Assembly (NCBI GenBank): GCA_028583685.1
Contig: JAMXIF010001183.1
Coordinates: 11,027,873 to 11,091,872, forward strand
Direction: 5' to 3'
Length of the DNA stretch: 64,000 nt
Source of the DNA: Petaurus breviceps papuanus
Taxonomy: Eukaryota > Chordata > Mammalia > Diprotodontia > Petauridae
A program made the translations under genes and the position numbers. Below, piece by piece: positions 1 to 11,404 of this stretch. The notes beneath the pieces were generated by a model, which searched no databases, was not told the origin of the DNA, and saw only the letters and a list, made by a program, of their open reading frames with translations. Each line of letters opens with the position of its first letter. The first letter of the stretch is position 1.

Positions 1-3000
1 GTTACTAAATGATTGTACTTTGTTTAAAACTATGTGGCCACTTTGGTGAAAACTACATTGCCATTTTAAGCAGCAGTCCTCAGGAAAGCTGCTCATGCTT
101 GGCTTTACACCTATAGAAACTGTGGAAACCAAACTGCTAGCATTTCTCATATAGCAAAGTGCCTAGCAGAGAGTGGCTACTTAACAAATGGATGTTTCCT
201 TCCTTTAGGTATGAAATGCTTTACAAGGCTATAATTCCTCAGCTCTAATGAAAAAGTGGCCATATCATCTCTTATTATGACTGCCCTCTTGTAAAGGTTT
301 TTCATTACATGAATATTAAATGAGAAAGAACAAACAAATACATGGATATGTTTCTCATTAGAAACTAATTAGAGTTAATTTTTCAGTTTTGATATTAGCA
401 ATGTTGGCACAGGCCCAACAATCCCAGGGCTTGCTATGTGATGAATATTTTGAGCCCCAACAATTCCAGAAGTTCCTCTGTTGAAGTGTAGAGGGCTTAT
501 GGTTTGAACTGATGGAGAAAATGCTCTTGTATCTGAAATAATAGATTTTCAAAGCATTTATCTGTAGCCTAATTCATTTTAATTATTTTTTTTTGCCATA
601 TTAATAATAGCTGACATTTATATATCACTTTAAGGTTTGTAAAGCATTTTATTTACAATAAATCTGGGCAGTGGCCTGTACATATTTCAATATCTCCATT
701 CATTATAATAACTTTCTTTGTGAAAACTCTAAAGAATTTGAGATGGGTCCTGCTATGCCAACATCAGATCAAACTCTTTAGGTTTTTTGCTGGGACTTCC
801 TCCCCTCCCCCCCAATTAAAAAAAAAATCAGTCCTCTACCTGGAATCTTAAAAGCAATGGCTTATAATACTTAGCCCAACATACTTTGGGCTAATATAAT
901 AAAAACTGTGAAATTAAATTGGTAAAGCTGTGCATGTATTTCCTAGTACTGTTCAAGAAAAAATTAAGGTCATGTTCATATTGTGAAACTTAAAAGGAAG
1001 CAAGTTCCACCTAAATTTGTTCTGCTATGTTCTCCTACAGCCTATGTAAGGTAATTTGGAAATACATTCAACTGATTTGAGGTCACCTGACTGGTAATAG
1101 GTTTTGTTTCAAGTTTCAAATCCATAATATTATTTAAGATAATAAAGATATGTTGTCAGGAATGCAGATCCTATTCTAATCTGGATGTTGCTAGATTATG
1201 AGTGAACTGTGAAAATAAAGGAAAATGTTTGGAAATAGTTAATATTCTGAAGTCCTATAGTTTAAGAAACTGGAAACTTCCAGTATTGCCTACAATAATT
1301 TGAAATTTTGTCTGAAATTAACTCACTTCTAAAAGTTTTGCAGGTCTGTGAAAGTATTTGCACACTGTTCCTCAGAAAACTAAATCCTCCCCCATTGCAA
1401 ACATTTCTTGATGAGGGAGGGAATAAATAGGAATTTTGTTTATAGCATGGATGGTTTGTTGTGATTTATTAAATTATATCCGGAATAGTGTATACTGATG
1501 TTATATCTTTAACCAATTTAATCTAAATAGACTACAGTCTCAGAAATATACTTTTGGCTTAAAGGGTTAGTAACTTTATTAAATTCTAATAACTGCCATA
1601 TTACATCAGGTTGAATTTTAAGCTGTATTTGAGAAAGGATAATATTAGAAGAAAACAATATTAGACAAAATCTTTTATCTGATTTTTTAGAAGAACTGTT
1701 ATTTTTTATTTACTGGCTAATTTATTGCAATGGTTTGATGGTGCTGATAACAATTGTATCCAAACCCACTGAGAATAGTGAGATTTTTCTGTGTGAGGTG
1801 AAAGCCTTTGGGGCTGAGAATTTTCTTTTTAGAGCTTCATTTTCAGGTTACGTGTCCTTGAGCCACTGTTTCACTGCTTCAGGGAAAATGCCAGCAGCTC
1901 AATGGGAGTTTAGTCTGTGACCTACAGTCAGTGGATATATCTGTTCCTGGGGGAAAAAGTCGGAAGGGTGATCTTGGGAGGCTAAGGTAGGACCCTCAAC
2001 TTATCTTCTCATACAAAAAATCTTCCCACCTGGTTAAACTTGAGCCTGGGCTTTGGTATCCTGTCATACACTTGACTACTTATACTATTCTCAGTTGAAA
2101 TCATTTGGAACTAAGAAAGCTTTAATTGCTTTGTGCCCTTGGGCTTCAGCCTGAAGGTTGCTGTATTGGTCCCAACCTGTTTCTTCCTCATAGCAAAATC
2201 TCTACAACCAGGGCAAGTCCTTCCTCATATAATTGTTGCTGCAACACCTTTCCTATTGATTTTAATCTGAGATTCTATACTCTGAAACACCAAGTAAATG
2301 AGTATTTGGTCATTTGTCTGTTTATAGTCATATACTCATATATGGGATAAAGTCCTTAAAATTTTCAAAATGTTACAGGAATAATTAGACAATGATGTAA
2401 GAGTTTGTGGGAATCAGAATATATGTGCGATCATATATGTACATATACATGGACACACATATGTGTATTTTGTGCATGTGTGTATAAGAAATACAAAACA
2501 TCTTCAGTTTCATTTTAAATGAAAGGATTAACCTTAAAGGAGAATAACTTATGGAATATTCTGTGCTACCTCAAAAGGAATTCTAATTTTTTACTTAGGT
2601 TTATTATTTAATGTGGGATTAACACTTGCATTTGGAGCATGTTCTGAAATGCAAGCAAATTGCACAAAGGTTTAAAGAAGGATTTGAGAGTAGTGATCAA
2701 TATGGGTGTAATATCCATTTCATTTGAGCTTAGTTATTATTGAATTATTAATTAATTACTATTATTACTATACTTATAATTATTACTATTATTTTTACTA
2801 TACTATTATTACTATAATTACTATTGAACATGTTTTACTATAGACAACTCATTTGATATCATCTGAAATTATTTACTTACTCTATTCAGACACTTAACCA
2901 TAGCCCTCTATTTAAAAAAAAGCATCTTTTGAGTGGATTCATTTGTGTGACCATTAAACTTAGGCATAGATATCACCTACTTACAAAGGATGTTGTTGTT

Positions 3001-3203
3001 ACAACCTTAGCATCATTAGCAGCGGCATCTTATCCTCCTAATGAGGAAGGACTTGTCCTGTTTTTCCCTGTTAGCTTTGCAGACATTTTGAGTTTTCATG
3101 CTCTTGAAATTAAAATATTATGATGACTCTGTGTATTTGATACTTTTTCACTGATATGTGCTTGAGCAAGTACTTTGGTAAAAAAATAATAATAATAATA
3201 ATA
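1..3203. other. Intergenic, nothing recognised
   Basis: AT-rich sequence with stops in all frames. The only structure seen is an imperfect ATT/ATA-rich microsatellite (about 2747-2830) and a short AAT run (3181-3203) just before a SINE. If gene order is as in human, this lies on the MPC1 side of RPS6KA2, but no exon of that gene was recognised. Confidence 0.6.
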
Positions 3204-3380
3204 GGGGCAACTAGGTGTCACAGTGAATAGAGCACCAGCCCTAGAGTCAGGAGGACCTGAGTTCAAATCCAGCCTCAGACACTTAACACAAAACTAGCTG
3301 TGTGACCTTGGGTAAGTCACAACCCCAATTGCCCTACCTTTCCCCCTCCAAAAAGAAAAACAAAACAAACAAAAAAAATA
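3204..3380 (+). repeat. Mar-1 type CORE-SINE, short form
   Basis: It starts GGGGCAACTAGGTGTCACAG and keeps the tRNA-derived head (TGAGTTCAAATCC, the B-box) and the core AGCTGTGTGACCTTGGGTAAG. It ends in an A-rich tail after CTCCAAAAAG. It lies directly after an AAT run. Confidence 0.85.
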
Positions 3381-3862
3381 ACATCTTTAATAAAAAATAA
3401 AAATTTAAAGGTGCAGAGGAGTATTACAAATTAAGTGTCTTGGCTTCTGTTACTAGAATGGCAGAAAAGTGTGTGTAGGAAGATTACTTTATTTCATAAT
3501 AGTATATTCAACTAGAATTTGTTTTATTACTATCTGGTGTTTTTGTTTTAAGGTACATTTATGCTGTTTTAACCTTTTCCCTCCCGTTAATGTTATTTTG
3601 TTTCATTGACAGGTGTACAAACTTTGATTACCTGTGTTTTAGCTTTTGTGTGTATGTATGTACATGTATATACATATATATGCACCTTAATATCTTTCTG
3701 ATTTTTTAATGTTGTCTTAACTATGTCACTGTTATGGTATTTTTAGGCAAACTACATTTTCATACCAAGTATGACATATCAGATCCAACCTTAATGAGAT
3801 ACCTTCTATCTTTATGTTTTCTTTCTTCTCTGAAAGGTAATTAAATGCCTCTAAGTCTACTC

Positions 3863-4478
3863 TGAAGAGGTTACCCACAAAAAAGGTTAGGGTTGCTCTG
3901 GAGACTCCAAAATACCAACACACTGGGTCCTGCTGAATGAATTCGACTCAAGTCTTCTCTCGGCCAAAGAAAAGTAAAGTTTATTAAAAGTTCACTTTTA
4001 TTGGACACAGAGTAAGTCTCTGCTAGGTCATTCTATGAGGCTTTCACAATTCTATGGGGCTCTCACCCACATGCCATTCTATGGGCTCTCACAAACATGA
4101 AGACAGGATGGGGTCTTATATACAGAAGGTTGGGGGAGGAATCTAGGGGTTGTCTAGGGGAAGAGTTTGGGGAGGGTCTTCAGGAGGAGTTAATGAGGTC
4201 AATGAGTGATTAAGGGTGGGAGGCATGGAGACCACAAACAATGGTAGGCTAGGCCAGTTCAAGGGTTCATCAACACTTTGATTGGGAAGTCTAGTAACTG
4301 AGGGTGGGAAGTCTAGTAACAGTGGTTTGGCCTCAGCCATGATATAAGGCTTATTGTCTCATGCAAATGCCCCATCAAATGGGATGGTTTAATCAAGAGT
4401 CCAAGGGAGGTTCCCAGAGCCTGTACTTCAAGGACTCAAGGAGAGCTAGAGGGGGCTCCCAGAGCCCATACCTCATCA
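3863..4478 (-). mobile_element. Solo LTR of an endogenous retrovirus, 5-bp duplication TACTC
   Basis: On the minus strand the element begins TGATGAGGTATGGG and ends AACCTCTTCA, giving TG...CA termini and 616 bp. TACTC flanks it on both sides (3858-3862 and 4479-4483). It contains a TATA box (TATATAAG, near 4115-4122) and AATAAA signals (near 3978-4005) in the right order for U3-R-U5. The family is not named; related pieces lie at 6604-6650 and 8971-9156. It is a fossil and, being a solo LTR, has lost its internal part. Confidence 0.85.
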
Positions 4479-4583
4479 TACTCCAATACTGAAATACTTA
4501 TAAGCAGCCCTGGTAGTATATATGCCTGCTCAAGAAATTTCTGATGATTACTTTTATAATTAATTTTTAAAAATTAATTAATT

Positions 4584-4740
4584 GTTGCTTTTTGGAGGGG
4601 TGAGGGCAGGGCAATTGGGATTAAGTGATTTGCCCAAGGTCACAAGGCTAGTAAGTATTAAGTGTTTGAGGGGCATTTGAACTCCGGTCCTTTTGACTCT
4701 AGGGCTGGTGTTCTATTCACTGCACCATCTAGCCAGCCCT
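4584..4740 (-). repeat. Mar-1 type CORE-SINE, short form
   Basis: Reverse copy: a T-rich start (the tail), CTTGCCCAAGGTCACA-like core, TGAACTC-type B-box region, and CTAGCCAGCCCT at the head end. Confidence 0.8.
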
Positions 4741-4870
4741 ACAATTAATTTCTAATGAAAATGTAAAAAGATGCTGCTAAAAGCATATTGTACATTTAAT
4801 TATATGAAGATGGCTTAATAAGATTAACTTTCACAACTATTCTATATGCCAATGTCAAATGATTTTACTG

Positions 4871-5100
4871 TTGTGGTTAAGGTGTGTGCAACTCTTCCTG
4901 ATGTCATCCGGGGTTTTCTTGGCAAAGAGCGGTTTGCTGTTTTCTTCTTTGGTTCACTTCCCAGGTGAGGAACTGAGACAAACAGAGGTAAATGACTTGC
5001 CCAAGGTCACATGGCTAATAAGTATCTGAGGCCAGATTTGAACTCAGGAACAAAAGTTCTGACTTCAGACCTGATAGTCTATCCACTGTGCTAGCTACCC
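4871..5100 (-). repeat. Mar-1 type CORE-SINE, long RTE-tailed form
   Basis: Reverse copy. It begins with the RTE/BovB-like 3' tail (GTGCAACTCTTCCTGATGTC, GGGGTTTTCTTGGCAAAGA), then GAGGAACTGAGACAAACAGA, the core and the tRNA-like head ending CTAGCTACCC. It is well diverged. Confidence 0.8.
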
Positions 5101-6603
5101 AATGATTTAAAGGCCATCAAAACATTTCAATTAGTATTAAAACTTTAAGTCAGTAATGCTACATGCTTATTGTTGCTGATAGCATGGGTCAGGTCAGTGA
5201 GTTCTTCACTGAGTGACTTGCAATAATTTAAAATCAAACAAATGTAAGGTATTATTAGATGGTGGTATTCAATTTTTCATTCATACATAGGAGAAAAATC
5301 CTAAATAGTCATCTTCCCTTTGCTATAGATTTGCCACCCTGAGAAATTTTATGTGCATTTGCTGCTCTTCATTGTCACATAGATGCCACAGGATGCTTCT
5401 TAATTAAATTTTCATAACAGTTAACAGTGTCGCCAAATCATTCAAATATTTTCATGGAAAATATAAAATGCCAAATGCCAGACAGAACCCACACATTCTT
5501 ATTCTTTCCAAGACACTGTGACCATGTACAATAGAATTTTAATTTCCTAAAAGAGAGATCTCCCAGATATCACCTATTCTCCCCATGACTTTTATCGGAA
5601 GGGAGCTCAGCTAGTGGGAAGAATAAGGAAATATATGACTTGAGGTTTATATCTCTAGGCTATATCTCCCCTACCCTGGAGCCAGCTGCTGCAGATCTCT
5701 AAGTCTCTGGCTTTCCTAACTTTCTCCATACCCTCTCTCTGCCTTTGGGTATGTCTAACTCCTCCATGTTTCCCCTAGGTAGTGATTACAGAGCTATGTA
5801 TTACCTGAGGGCAATTGGAACCAGTTAAAAGAAGATTATCAAAACCAGTTTAAAAAGAGAAGAGAGTTTAAAAAGGAGCCTGCCATGAACACTCCTGAGC
5901 CTCTCTAGCTTTCTCCCTTTCAGTTGTTATGCAAAACAACTTCCCTAGCAGCTTCTTGAGGCTGTGCCTCCCAAGAAACTCCCTCACCGTTGAAAAGTAA
6001 GTAACCCAGCCTCCTGCCCCTCTTCAGCATTGCTGGATTTATGTACTTAATGATGCCCTGAATTTCAAGATTCCCTTGCCAAAAATAAAGATCCTAGTTT
6101 TTGCTACTTTGGTAGTATTCTTTATTTCACGTTGAAAATACCAAGCTAGTATTTGTTAAAGTTCAGATTCAAATCCAGACTTCTGACTCTATACTATATT
6201 GCACTTATTCTAGTGTTTATAGGACTCCATCCTTGAACATCTAGCATAATTCGTCCCAAAAAAGTATGTTCATTGTGAACCAAATAGTTTAAATTCATAT
6301 ACTGTAAGAAGATATTTCATCACAGTTCATTTATTCAATGAATACTTATTCAGTCCCTGCTGTGTACAAAAGCTCAGAAAACATGTACTTATTTACAGCA
6401 GCCTTGCATGTAAACACACATCTTATTTCTCACCAAGACTGTATTAGCTCAGATAATGAGGAAGATCTCAACCTATCCATGCCTGCCTATCCCGTGCCAT
6501 TCTTCCATGGACTCTCATAAGTTCACCATAGGACGTCCTCCCCAAGTACTGGAATCCCTTCTTGATTTCTGCTGACTATGTGAGGGCATCAATAGGGCAC
6601 CAG
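5101..6603. other. Intergenic, possible old LTR
   Basis: No gene. A stretch at about 5790-6130 looks LTR-like on the plus strand: TTTAAAAAGGAG as a possible TATA region and AAAATAAAGATCC as a poly(A) signal followed by a T-rich part. Ends were not resolved, so this is only a suggestion. An L2-like patch (ATTTATTCAATGAATACTTA) lies near 6325-6375. Confidence 0.3.
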
Positions 6604-6650
6604 TGATGAGGTACAGGCTCTGGGAACCCCCTTGAGCTCTCCTTGAATCT
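6604..6650 (+). mobile_element. Fragment of LTR U3 start, same family as 3863-4478
   Basis: TGATGAGGTACAGGCTCTGG followed by CCCTTGAGCTCTCCTTGA matches the first ~47 bases (U3 start) of the solo LTR at 3863-4478, here on the plus strand. Beyond about 6650 the similarity is lost. Fossil fragment. Confidence 0.55.
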
Positions 6651-8144
6651 TCCCGCATGAGGAATTTGCCTGAGGCCACAAATCTTTCATTATAGCTTGG
6701 GCCTGTGAGGGATAATTTGCAGTGAAGTTTCCCCATTCTGATAAATCAAATCTAGAGTGGCTTCAGCATCCACTAAGCCTAAGTTTAGAAGTCACCTGAC
6801 CTTGCAGGAATCTAGGACTTAAAGCAATGGAAACCCTTCCCAGTGCCACCTCAGCACAAGACATGCCAAACAAGGACAGAAGTGCTTTCTCAAATGTACA
6901 TTGGGCGATCTACTATTTCCTTATTATGGTACTTGAGGTAGATTTGCCCCATTTAGATTGTACACCTAACTTCCAGCCAATGGAAGAAAAGGGTCAGGAG
7001 AGGGTGGGGGAGCATTCTGAATTAGGGCTTTATAACTTCTAACTTTGCCATTTCCTTTTGTAAATTGCTTCTCCTCCCTGACCTCATCACCAGTTATCTC
7101 CTCATCACCTCATCATATACCTCATCACCAGTTATCTCCTATACCTCATCACCAGTTATCTTCTATACCCATGTGACTAAAGTTTTATTTTTCACTCTAT
7201 ACTTGTCTTTGATTACATTCTTTATGCTAGTTATTCTTCACAGATCCTTATAAATTATGTGTTGTAGCCTATTCACACCTACCAAGTGCCTCTCCATTGC
7301 CCTGTTTTTGCCTATTTTTAATTCTTTGGGGAGTATGCAGTGTTCTGTGACTCATAGCCTGACTCCCAGTTGCTAGGGCCCACTTGATCTTGTATGGTGA
7401 ATTCTCTCTGTGGGACCAACAGTAAGTAATCATTCAGGCATATGAATTTAGCTAAGAGGGTGCAGGAGCAGGTTTCTGGGGAGTGTAAAGAAAGCACAAG
7501 GCCGACATTTCCTGTATGTTGTTTGACTGTGCTGCAGAAGTTGCATTGCCAGCATGGTCAGACTGAGAGTAGACTGGTCTATGGAATTCAGCAGCTAGAG
7601 ACAGAGCTTTCAGCTTTTAGGAATTGGGCAGTGAAAGTAGAGGGAGTATTAATGGAACTGGTAGTTGGGAAAATGAAGAGATGCCTCCTGACGGGAATAG
7701 ATACTGAGTGGTCCCAGTCAGGAAACCACTCAGAAGGGTGGTCCTAGATCTCTGACCTAGAAGTCCTATTTCCTCTAGAAATAGAAGCCAGGAAATTGAA
7801 GGAAAGTAGAGCAGAGACTTGAGCAGAGACTAGGGAATTCCTACCTGTGGTATGGAGGCCCCAGAATTATCCTATCACTTCTCCCTAGAGGAAGTTTTAC
7901 TTGCAAGAGTTGTACAGAAACTCCTACAGGAGGCTTCAGAGCAACAAAGCTGAAACTTTCCCTGCTTTGAACTTCCATAGCCTGGAGGAACTCTCCAAGG
8001 ACCTTCTTCTACAAGTCCAACTAATCTGTTAGAGACTTCCGAAAGGATTGAGCTCTGTCTCTTTTTAATTGGCTTAAATGAGAGTTAGCCATACCTGGTC
8101 TTGTAAAGATGAAGTCCCACTTGAATATGGGAATCTTTAAGGGA
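6651..8144. other. Intergenic, no gene recognised
   Basis: A 101-codon open frame at 7442-7747 has no recognisable motif and is probably chance. A short minisatellite lies at 7080-7168. The rest could be a decayed interspersed element, but I cannot name one. Confidence 0.5.
7080..7168. repeat. Short tandem repeat, ~24-bp unit
   Basis: CCTCATCACCAGTTATCTCC recurs three times (starting about 7081, 7120 and 7145) with partial units between them. Confidence 0.75.
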
Positions 8145-8367
8145 GAGTGCTAGGTGGCACAGAGGATAGAGTACTGGACTTGGAGTAAGGAAGATCTTAC
8201 TTTAAATCCAGCCTCAGAAACTTTCTAGCCATATGACCTTTGACAAGTCACTTAACCTCTGTTTGCCACTGGAAAAGGAAATGGCAAACCATTCCAGTAT
8301 CTTTGCCAAGAAAACTCCATAGACAGACTCCCACAGAGTCCCAAAGAGTTGTGACTGAACAACAACC
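8145..8367 (+). repeat. Mar-1 type CORE-SINE, long RTE-tailed form
   Basis: The head GCTAGGTGGCACAGAGGATA, the core, then GGAAATGGCAAACCATTCCA and CTTTGCCAAGAAAACTCC, ending TGACTGAACAACAACC, the RTE/BovB-like tail. Full length. Confidence 0.9.
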
Positions 8368-8970
8368 GAGTTTCTGAAGGAAATGGGTTTGATAGATTGA
8401 ATTTCTATCCCTGTATGCCCCATGCCTAGCCAGTCTCAGGGGCAATTAGGCATTCATGCCTTCTGCATGGAGCTCCACCTGAATGACTTTAGAATTTAGA
8501 TATTGGTTTCCCCACTACACAAAGCAGCACCAGGGATACAAATAATAAGAAAGATAATTCCTGCTCTCAAGGGGCTTGGAATCTAATGGAGGAAGACAAT
8601 ACCAAGAAGGAAGTTGGAAGGTGGCGATAGTGGCAGTGGCTGCATGGTGGGGTGGGTATAATGTTTTCTGGAGTCCAAACTAAGCAGAGCTGCTGGTGGA
8701 AAATGGAAATATGTGTGGCTATTAATTGTTGGAATGTAAGCAGAAGGTTGGGACGGTTGCAGCTGGGACGAATATTGCTATCATTACCAATAGGGACTCT
8801 GAAAATGGGTGGAGGAGTCACAGTCAACTGGTGCCATTTGAATCCCAATGGGTTTTATTAAAGTCTGGTTTTTCTGTGCTATATTTCAAGAAATCACGAC
8901 TGAAAATCATGAGACGAGAGTTAATTGTCCCAGTTTAAAAAAAAAATTATCGAGTAAATAAGTATGAAAG
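8368..8970. other. Intergenic, L2-like patch
   Basis: About 8515-8610 resembles an L2 3' region (GGGATACAAATAATAAGAAA, then CTGCTCTCAAGGGGCTTGGA). The remainder is unassigned. Confidence 0.45.
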
Positions 8971-9156
8971 TGAAGAGGTTAGGGTAGGGTTAGGGGTGCT
9001 CGAGACTACAAAATACCTACACAAGGGGTCCTGCCGAATGAATTCGCCTCAAGTCTTCTCTTAGCTAAAGAAAAATAAAGATTATTAAAAGTTTGCCATA
9101 TTGGACACAATATGTGTCTGTGCTAGAAAATTCTATGGCCCTCTCACACCACATGG
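8971..9156 (-). mobile_element. Partial LTR (R-U5 part), family of 3863-4478
   Basis: On the minus strand it ends AACCTCTTCA like the solo LTR at 3863-4478 and matches it through the R-U5 region (GAATTCATTC/GAATTCGCC-type tract and the double AATAAA region). At about 9157 it passes abruptly into a plus-strand LTR of another family, so two LTR pieces meet head to tail in opposite orientation. Fossil. Confidence 0.7.
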
Positions 9157-9479
9157 TTTTCCCCACTCCCCCTATCTCAAGGAGGTGAGTGGATGGGCGG
9201 CTTCTGGGTCAGGCTCGAAAATTTCAAGGTGTGTACTGACCAATCATTACTTATGTAATACCTGGCTGTTGGCGGCTGGCGTCAGGGCCCCCTTTATAAG
9301 CTGAGGTTTTGCCGCAGATCAGGGCTGTTGCTGGCTGCTGCTACAGCTATCACTGTACCTGGGACATGTGGTAGTAACTGCTCAGCCCGCCATGTGGCCT
9401 GATCAGCCAACATGGCATTTTAATAAAAGTTCCATTCTAAAATTATTACTTGGGTCTTGCTCGAGTTAATCAAGGTACA
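9157..9479 (+). mobile_element. 5' LTR (partial) of the tRNA-Gln provirus
   Basis: It contains CCCTTTATAAGCTGAGG (TATA) and TTTTAATAAAAGTTCC (poly(A) signal), then a U5 ending GGTACA. It matches the 3' LTR halves at 16150-16188 and 16908-17211. Confidence 0.8.
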
Positions 9480-9486
9480 GTAAATT

Positions 9487-9504
9487 TGGAGGTCCCACCG
9501 AGAT
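9487..9504 (+). other. Primer-binding site matching tRNA-Gln(UUG)
   Basis: TGGAGGTCCCACCGAGAT is the exact complement of the 3' 18 nt (with CCA) of the mammalian tRNA-Gln(TTG) as I remember it. It lies 7 bases after the LTR end, the place expected for a retroviral primer site. This is a binding site and not a tRNA gene. Confidence 0.85.
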
Positions 9505-11214
9505 TTAGACATCATTCTGTGTTGCTGTCCAAGGCCCAAAATCGTCAGCCTCAGGGGATGGAGGCCACTCAGCTTTGACTTCCTTGAGCAGCTGGCATCT
9601 GAAATTTTTCAGAGCTCAGAACTCAAGGCTGAGAAAGTCCAGACCATCCCCTGACATCAATCAGATCACATTTCTGCTCTTTGGACCCAGATTTCTGTGT
9701 CAGCCTCCAGAGGTGAGTAGTTGTCTGTTGTGTTTGTTTGCTTGCCTTTCTGTTTGTCTGTCTGTAACTAACAACTTCTGTGTTAAAAAAAAAAATAGCC
9801 AGGGCCAGCTTTCTCCTTGTCTCCCCTTTGGAGAAAGAGAGATAAGAAAAGGGAGGGGTGGGGAGGAAGCAGCCCTGGCCACTGGCCATGTGGGGGGCCA
9901 GTGAGATTTTGCTGAATAGGAAGAGCTCTCGGCCTCAGGGTTAAGCATCCGCTTGCCCATATTCCTAGCAGGGCTAGCCCCTGATGAAGTTCCAGGGCCT
10001 CAGGTCTCAAGGAGGTCAAGATTGCACCTGCCTCCTGACTTCAACTGGCTCCTCATTTGACCTTTTGTGTATTCAGGACCTCAAAATAGGGGTAAGTCTG
10101 TTCTGTTCTGTTCTGTTGAGATTTGAGGGCTAGACGTAGCCAAAGTATTCCAAGCAAACTCAGGATGCTGGGATTTTGCTTGTAATTGGATCCAGCTGGT
10201 ACTGTTGGATTTTGTCTGTCTTTCTATGTGTCTTATCCATTTTGGGATGGTAGAGTTTTGTTTTGAGCTCCTTACCTCCTCTGTGAAGAGCCTGGCTGGG
10301 GCGGCCACATGGCAGCAGCTGGGGGGTGGGGCTCCCAGGAGAGGCCGAGAGTGGGACTGACCCACCCCCACCCTGTACTGCTGCTGGCTCAAGTGGGAGA
10401 AGGTGAAGTCCCTCTCTTCCCCCCCTCAGCCACTGCTTGTGGGGGGTGGGGAGGAGGAAGGAGCTTTCAGGAAGGAGTTCTCTGCCCACTGAAGTGGAAA
10501 GGGGGGGTGGGGTTGGGACCTGCATAACCCCACCCTTGGGAGGAAATTGGGTAGTTGGGAAATTTCTCTGGGAGACTTCAAGGTTGGGCAGAGGTTGGGC
10601 CTTCCCTGGATGGAGACTCTCCAGAGCCCTCATGAGCATTGGGGGAGGTGAGGAGGTGGTCCCCTCTTTGGGAATCCCTTCCCTTGGATCAAAGAAGTAG
10701 GAAGCCTAGATCTCCTGCCTGACCAAATAAGGCCAATTAAGTCTGAAGCTTTGAGATTGACAGATTCAAAGCTCTCACTTTCAAAAGGTCCACCAAAATT
10801 CTCTCTGTTGTTGTAATATTTTGAAATTTTTAATTTGGGAAATTTACAATTTCTTTATAGTCCTGGTCAGCCTGGAATTATAATGAAAGTTAGAAAAACA
10901 GACAAACAAATTATCTTCACAAATTCTAAGAATTAATCATTAAGAAATTGGAAATAAGATATTGGGATTGCTTAAAAAAGTTTTTTTGCTATCTCAGCTT
11001 GACTTGTTCCTTGAATTTGTAAAAGGAAAATTAATAGCGTTTGTGAAACACTTGTGATCAGAATTGTATAGTGATTGTAAAATATAATGACTGTTGGTAT
11101 CTCTGTAACTTTGAATCCATGCCAGAATTGATAAGGTCAATTATTGTATAAATCATTTGATGTCATTTGATATTCATTGTTATTTTGTTGCCATCTTTCT
11201 GAGATTGTATTGTG

Positions 11215-11273
11215 TTTTTTTTTTTAGAGGGCAAGAGGGGTTAAGTAACTTGGGCCCAAGGTCACAGGGCTAG

Positions 11274-11327
<54 letters not shown>

Positions 11328-11404
11328 AGTGTCTGAGGTGGGATCCGAACTCAGGTCCTTCTGACTCCAGGGCTGGTGCTCTACTCGCTGTGCCACCTAG
11401 CCGT
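11215..11404 (-). repeat. Mar-1 type CORE-SINE with an internal (TG)n run
   Basis: Reverse copy with T tail, GTTAAGTAACTTGGGCCCAA, GGTCACAGGGCTAG, then about 49 bases of TG repeat (11277-11325), then GGTGCTCTACTCGCTGTGCC at the head end. The TG run sits at the same place as the short GT insertion of the copy at 61393-61559. Confidence 0.85.
11277..11325. repeat. (TG)n microsatellite
   Basis: About 24 uninterrupted TG units inside the SINE. Confidence 0.95.

Noticed and set aside
7080-7168. CRISPR-like repeat array
   Set aside because: Only three imperfect units with no uniform spacers, in a vertebrate genome.
7442-7747. 101-codon plus-strand frame as a gene
   Set aside because: It has no recognisable motif, no splice or promoter context and typical chance length for such AT-moderate sequence.
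9487-9504. tRNA gene or fragment
   Set aside because: Only the 18 bases complementary to a tRNA 3' end are present, placed after an LTR.
10160-10639. 159-codon minus-strand frame as a protein
   Set aside because: It is a proline-rich reverse shadow of a G-rich fossil region, without start context or family similarity.
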